This document shows, in pieces, positions 61,604 through 64,000 of a stretch of 64,000 nt of DNA. Position 1 is the stretch's first letter. Each line of letters opens with the position of its first letter. The stretch comes from Lachnospiraceae bacterium AC2028 (lineage in GTDB: Bacteria; Bacillota; Clostridia; Lachnospirales; Lachnospiraceae), in NCBI GenBank assembly GCA_000702685.1, contig JNJD01000007.1, positions 62,001 through 126,000 on the forward strand, written 5' to 3'. The translations under genes and the position numbers were made by a program. A model generated the notes under the pieces. That model was given only the letters and a program-made list of their open reading frames with translations, made no database searches and was not told where the DNA came from.

Positions 61604-62296
61604 TCACTCTTTACGAGGGTCAATAAATCTGACTGCATCAGCTACACGTCCGTACTGACCTGAAGCCTTCTCAACAGCCTTGACAGCATCGTCTCCGGCC
61701 TTGATGAAATCCATCATCTTTCCGAAATTGATGTACTTGTAACCGATGATCTCATCGTTCTCGTCAAGAGCGAGCTGAGTGATATATCCGTCGGTAAGCT
61801 CGAGATATCTGGGTCCCTTCTCGAGTGTTCCGTAAGTAGTACCTACCATTGAACGGGTTCCTTTTCCAAGGTCCTCAAGACCTGCACCGATCTGAAGTCC
61901 GTCCTCAGAGAATGCGGACTGGGTACGTCCGTAAACGATCTGAAGGAAGAGCTCTCTCATTGCGGTATTGATAGCATCGCATACGAGATCGGTGTTAAGA
62001 GCTTCGAGAACGGTAAGTCCGGGAAGGATCTCTGAAGCCATAGCTGCGGAATGGGTCATACCTGAGCATCCGATAGTCTCAACAAGAGCTTCCTGGATGA
62101 TGCCGTCCTTAACATTGAGGGACAGCTTGCAGCATCCCTGCTGGGGAGCACACCAGCCGATACCGTGAGTGTATCCGGAAATGTCCTTAACCTCTTTTGC
62201 CTTTACCCATTTTGCTTCTTCGGGAATGGGAGCAGCGCCGTGATGAACGCCCTGGTGTACAGGACACATCGCTTTTACTTCTGTTGAATAAATCAT
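61604..62296 (-). CDS. NifU-like iron-sulfur scaffold family protein
   Basis: 230 residues. Cysteines at 11 (AMCPVHQG), 49 (GWCAPQQGCC), 55, 56 and 77 (IGCSGMTH) are in the arrangement of the IscU/NifU N-terminal fold, extended at both ends, so cluster or metal binding is expected. It differs from classical IscU by its long N-terminal and C-terminal segments. First gene of the pair with GGGtGRT. ATG at 62294-62296 with AAGGAGG. The leader holds a palindrome. Confidence 0.85.
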   Translation of the reverse strand: MIYSTEVKAMCPVHQGVHHGAAPIPEEAKWVKAKEVKDISGYTHGIGWCAPQQGCCKLSLNVKDGIIQEALVETIGCSGMTHSAAMASEILPGLTVLEALNTDLVCDAINTAMRELFLQIVYGRTQSAFSEDGLQIGAGLEDLGKGTRSMVGTTYGTLEKGPRYLELTDGYITQLALDENDEIIGYKYINFGKMMDFIKAGDDAVKAVEKASGQYGRVADAVRFIDPRKE

Positions 62297-62323
62297 GTAG
62301 TTGCCTCCTTAAAGAATTTTGAA

Positions 62324-62340
62324 TGATTTATCATAAATCA
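62324..62340. promoter_or_regulatory. inverted repeat in the leader of the NifU-like gene
   Basis: TGATTTA-TCA-TAAATCA: two perfect seven-base arms, three-base centre, about 35-50 bases after the predicted transcription start. May be a repressor operator or an RNA hairpin. Confidence 0.5.
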
Positions 62341-62381
62341 GTCATTGCTTACTTTATGAAAAAACACGCATCCAATCAGAA

Positions 62382-62410
62382 ATTATAACGTTTTTCGCTG
62401 GGTTTGTACA
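62382..62410 (-). promoter_or_regulatory. promoter of the NifU-like/GGGtGRT operon
   Basis: TGTACA (62405-62410), 17-base spacer, perfect TATAAT (62382-62387) on the minus strand. Confidence 0.65.
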
Positions 62411-62424
62411 GAAAAACACGACAA

Positions 62425-62448
62425 GATGCCACCCTTTCGGGCGGCATC
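62425..62448 (-). terminator. terminator after the flavodoxin gene
   Basis: A ten-base-pair stem with one wobble (GATGCC..CCC / GGG..GGCATC) and a TTTC loop, then TTGTCGTGTTTTTC on the minus strand. The 69 bases between it and the flavodoxin stop hold nothing else that I can see. Confidence 0.6.
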
Positions 62449-62517
62449 TCATGTGTAGGGGGTGTTAAAATGTACAGGCTGATTAAGCCTAATGGTGGGC
62501 TAAGTTAATTCCGGCCT

Positions 62518-62940
62518 TTATGCCAGCGATCTGCCGAGCGCGCGGCAATCGGAAAGGGCCGTATCATCGGGAGCTTCGTGGGCTGTGACAGGATCGGCAA
62601 CGAGCTGAGCACCGTCACCTCTTACCTGATCCTCCCACTGTCTCATCCACTCTCCGTCTCCCCATCCATAAGAACCGAAAAGACCGGTCTTTTTGCCGGA
62701 GAGTTTGGATTCGACAGAATCGAACATGGGCTGGAATTCACTTTCTTCCAGAACCTCTGCTCCCATAGCCGGGCATCCGAATGCCACGGCATCATAATTA
62801 TCCATATCATCAGCGGTAAACTGAGACGCATTTATCAAAACTGCCTCAGCTCCCGCCACGGTTGCTCCCTCGACTACTGCCTGAGCCATCTGAGCGGTAT
62901 TACCGGTTCCGCTCCAAAAAACCACTGCAACTTTACTCAT
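62518..62940 (-). CDS. flavodoxin
   Basis: 140 residues, short-chain flavodoxin. The FMN phosphate loop is FWSGTGNTAQMAQ (about 8-20), followed by FGCPAMGAEVLEE and FGSYGWGDGEWM, which frame the isoalloxazine. An electron carrier that can replace ferredoxin when iron is short. It has its own promoter with an operator downstream of the -10. Divergent from xylA. The ribosome site is AAAGG. Confidence 0.95.
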   Translation of the reverse strand: MSKVAVVFWSGTGNTAQMAQAVVEGATVAGAEAVLINASQFTADDMDNYDAVAFGCPAMGAEVLEESEFQPMFDSVESKLSGKKTGLFGSYGWGDGEWMRQWEDQVRGDGAQLVADPVTAHEAPDDTALSDCRALGRSLA

Positions 62941-62983
62941 ATATATAAACCTTTCTATTTTGATAATGTAAAAATCGGAGGCG

Positions 62984-62999
62984 GTTAGCGCTTGCTAAC
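62984..62999. promoter_or_regulatory. operator 1: GTTAGC-N4-GCTAAC
   Basis: GTTAGCGCTTGCTAAC, a six-base inverted repeat around four bases. It lies from about 14 bases downstream of the flavodoxin -10, where a repressor would block transcription. Confidence 0.7.
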
Positions 63000-63012
63000 T
63001 GGATGCTAGATA

Positions 63013-63041
63013 AACATACCATTTTGGTGGGTTTATGTCAA
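63013..63041 (-). promoter_or_regulatory. promoter of the flavodoxin gene
   Basis: Perfect TTGACA (63036-63041), 17-base spacer, TATGTT (63013-63018). Confidence 0.8.
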
Positions 63042-63129
63042 TATGTTTTTTTAGCAAAATTTTTATTTATATATACCCACAAAAATGATATGATTTTATT
63101 CAGTTAAAACCCTTTGCGGGTAATTTTTT

Positions 63130-63135
63130 TATCAT
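63130..63135 (+). promoter_or_regulatory. candidate -10 of xylA
   Basis: TATCAT (5 of 6 consensus bases) directly before operator 2. No acceptable -35 at 16-18 bases, so the promoter may need an activator or lie elsewhere. Confidence 0.35.
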
Positions 63136-63136
63136 T

Positions 63137-63156
63137 CGGTTAGCAATTGCTAACCG
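63137..63156. promoter_or_regulatory. operator 2: perfect 20-base palindrome
   Basis: CGGTTAGCAATTGCTAACCG reads the same on both strands. It has the same half-sites as operator 1 (GTTAGC/GCTAAC) and lies 20 bases before the xylA start codon. Confidence 0.8.
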
Positions 63157-63176
63157 TAAAAGAAAGAGGTGTATGT

Positions 63177-64000
63177 ATGAGTGAGTTTTTCCCAAATGTG
63201 CCCGAGATAAAGTTCGAAGGGCCTTCAAGCGAGAATCCTCTTGCATTCAAGTACTATGATGCAAAAAAAGTCATCATGGGCAAGACCATGGAAGATCATC
63301 TGAACTTCGCCATGGCATGGTGGCACAATCTCTGTGCGAACGGTGTTGACATGTTCGGAACAGGTACTGCCGACAAGAGCTTCGGTGCGGTTCCCGGAAC
63401 AATGGAGCACGCCAAGGCAAAGGTTGATGCAGGTATCGAATTCATGAAGAAGCTCGGCATCAAGTACTACTGCTTCCACGATGCGGACATCTGCCCCGAG
63501 GATCCCGATGACATAAACGAAACCAACAGAAGACTCGATGAGATAACCGACTACATCGTTGAAAAGACAAAGGGAACCGATATCAAATGTCTCTGGGCAA
63601 CCTGCAACATGTTCAGCAATCCCCGTTTCATGAACGGTGCCGCAAGCTCCAACTCCGCGGATGTATGGTGCTTCGCAGCGGCACAGGTCAAGAAGGGACT
63701 CGAGAATGCGGTCAAGCTCGGTGCGAAAGGTTATGTATTCTGGGGCGGACGTGAAGGATACGAGACTCTCCTCAATACCGATATGAAGCTTGAGCAGGAG
63801 AACATCGCAACACTCTTTACCCTTGCAAGAGATTACGGACGCAAGATCGGATTCAAAGGTGATTTCTATATTGAGCCCAAGCCGAAGGAGCCCATGAAGC
63901 ATCAGTATGATTTCGATGCCGCAACCGCTATCGGATTCCTCAGAAAGAACGGTCTCGACAAGGACTTCAGAATGAACATCGAAGCAAACCACGCAACTTT
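63177..64000 (+). CDS. xylA: xylose isomerase (partial)
   Basis: Converts D-xylose to D-xylulose; many also act on glucose. The 274 visible residues begin [20 protein letters not shown] and include [26 protein letters not shown], the catalytic histidine in [30 protein letters not shown] and [17 protein letters not shown], so it is a long-form (class II) enzyme. The metal-ligand region [15 protein letters not shown] is present. The right edge of the window cuts the gene after NIEANHAT. The ATG at 63177-63179 has GAGGTG; an ATG four bases upstream gives a stop after three codons. Confidence 0.97.
   Translation, partial: MSEFFPNVPEIKFEGPSSENPLAFKYYDAKKVIMGKTMEDHLNFAMAWWHNLCANGVDMFGTGTADKSFGAVPGTMEHAKAKVDAGIEFMKKLGIKYYCFHDADICPEDPDDINETNRRLDEITDYIVEKTKGTDIKCLWATCNMFSNPRFMNGAASSNSADVWCFAAAQVKKGLENAVKLGAKGYVFWGGREGYETLLNTDMKLEQENIATLFTLARDYGRKIGFKGDFYIEPKPKEPMKHQYDFDAATAIGFLRKNGLDKDFRMNIEANHAT

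Noticed and set aside
63225-63992. Minus-strand open frame opposite xylA
   Set aside because: Xylose isomerase on the plus strand is certain; the reverse frame is only a shadow of its codon pattern.

Overview
The window looks like a chromosomal segment from a Gram-positive anaerobe of the class Clostridia, most likely Lachnospiraceae. This is inferred from gene families and gene order, not from a search. The clues are a stand-alone AICAR transformylase beside a PurO-type IMP cyclohydrolase, LL-diaminopimelate aminotransferase (DapL), AddAB instead of RecBCD, a GGGtGRT protein next to a NifU-like protein, a PotABCD uptake operon, a reduced Tad pilus operon, and several proteins that join a cytoplasmic zinc ribbon through a low-complexity linker to one membrane helix. 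Most genes are on the minus strand, and nearly every start has a GGAGG-type ribosome binding site. I see no rRNA, tRNA, insertion sequence, prophage or CRISPR array, and no gap between genes reaches 300 bases.

Layout. 0-5.5 kb: consecutive purine steps (AICAR transformylase, cut by the window edge; PurO; GuaB) with a GGDEF-EAL c-di-GMP protein placed directly upstream of purO. 5.6-16.3 kb: envelope proteins. An operon of an ABC ATPase, a Q/A-rich membrane protein and two ABC-2 permeases faces away from a pair encoding a double zinc-ribbon membrane protein and a membrane-tethered metallophosphoesterase. The two operons appear to share one palindromic -35 hexamer. 16.3-22.2 kb: a secreted propeller-like protein and a 1603-residue glycine-rich surface protein. 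22.3-27.8 kb: a tightly packed six-gene operon (glycosyltransferase, hisC, small export protein, methyltransferase, hslO, dapL). 27.9-33.2 kb: a minimal Tad pilus operon (tadA, tadB, tadC, three small pilin-like proteins, cpaB, prepilin peptidase).

33.5-38.2 kb: potABCD, whose 3' end overlaps a 41-residue membrane protein gene on the opposite strand. 38.5-40.2 kb: a chemoreceptor. 40.3-42.3 kb: an SPFH zinc-ribbon protein with a zinc-ribbon membrane partner. 42.5-43.9 kb: an L-fucose/L-arabinose isomerase family protein. 44.1-48.0 kb: an envelope operon (phosphodiester glycosidase domain protein, unknown membrane protein, zinc-ribbon/FecR-like protein, VOC protein). 48.1-55.5 kb: addB-addA. 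55.6-60.5 kb: gpmI, a lipoprotein, a flavin reductase and a histidine phosphatase. 60.6-62.3 kb: the NifU-like/GGGtGRT pair. 62.5-64.0 kb: a flavodoxin and xylA (cut by the window edge), divergent and flanked by two related palindromic operators.

The least explained parts are the divergon at 8.7-16.3 kb, the NifU-like/GGGtGRT pair, the pilus operon whose pilins and peptidase both depart from the usual motifs, and the twin operators between flavodoxin and xylA.
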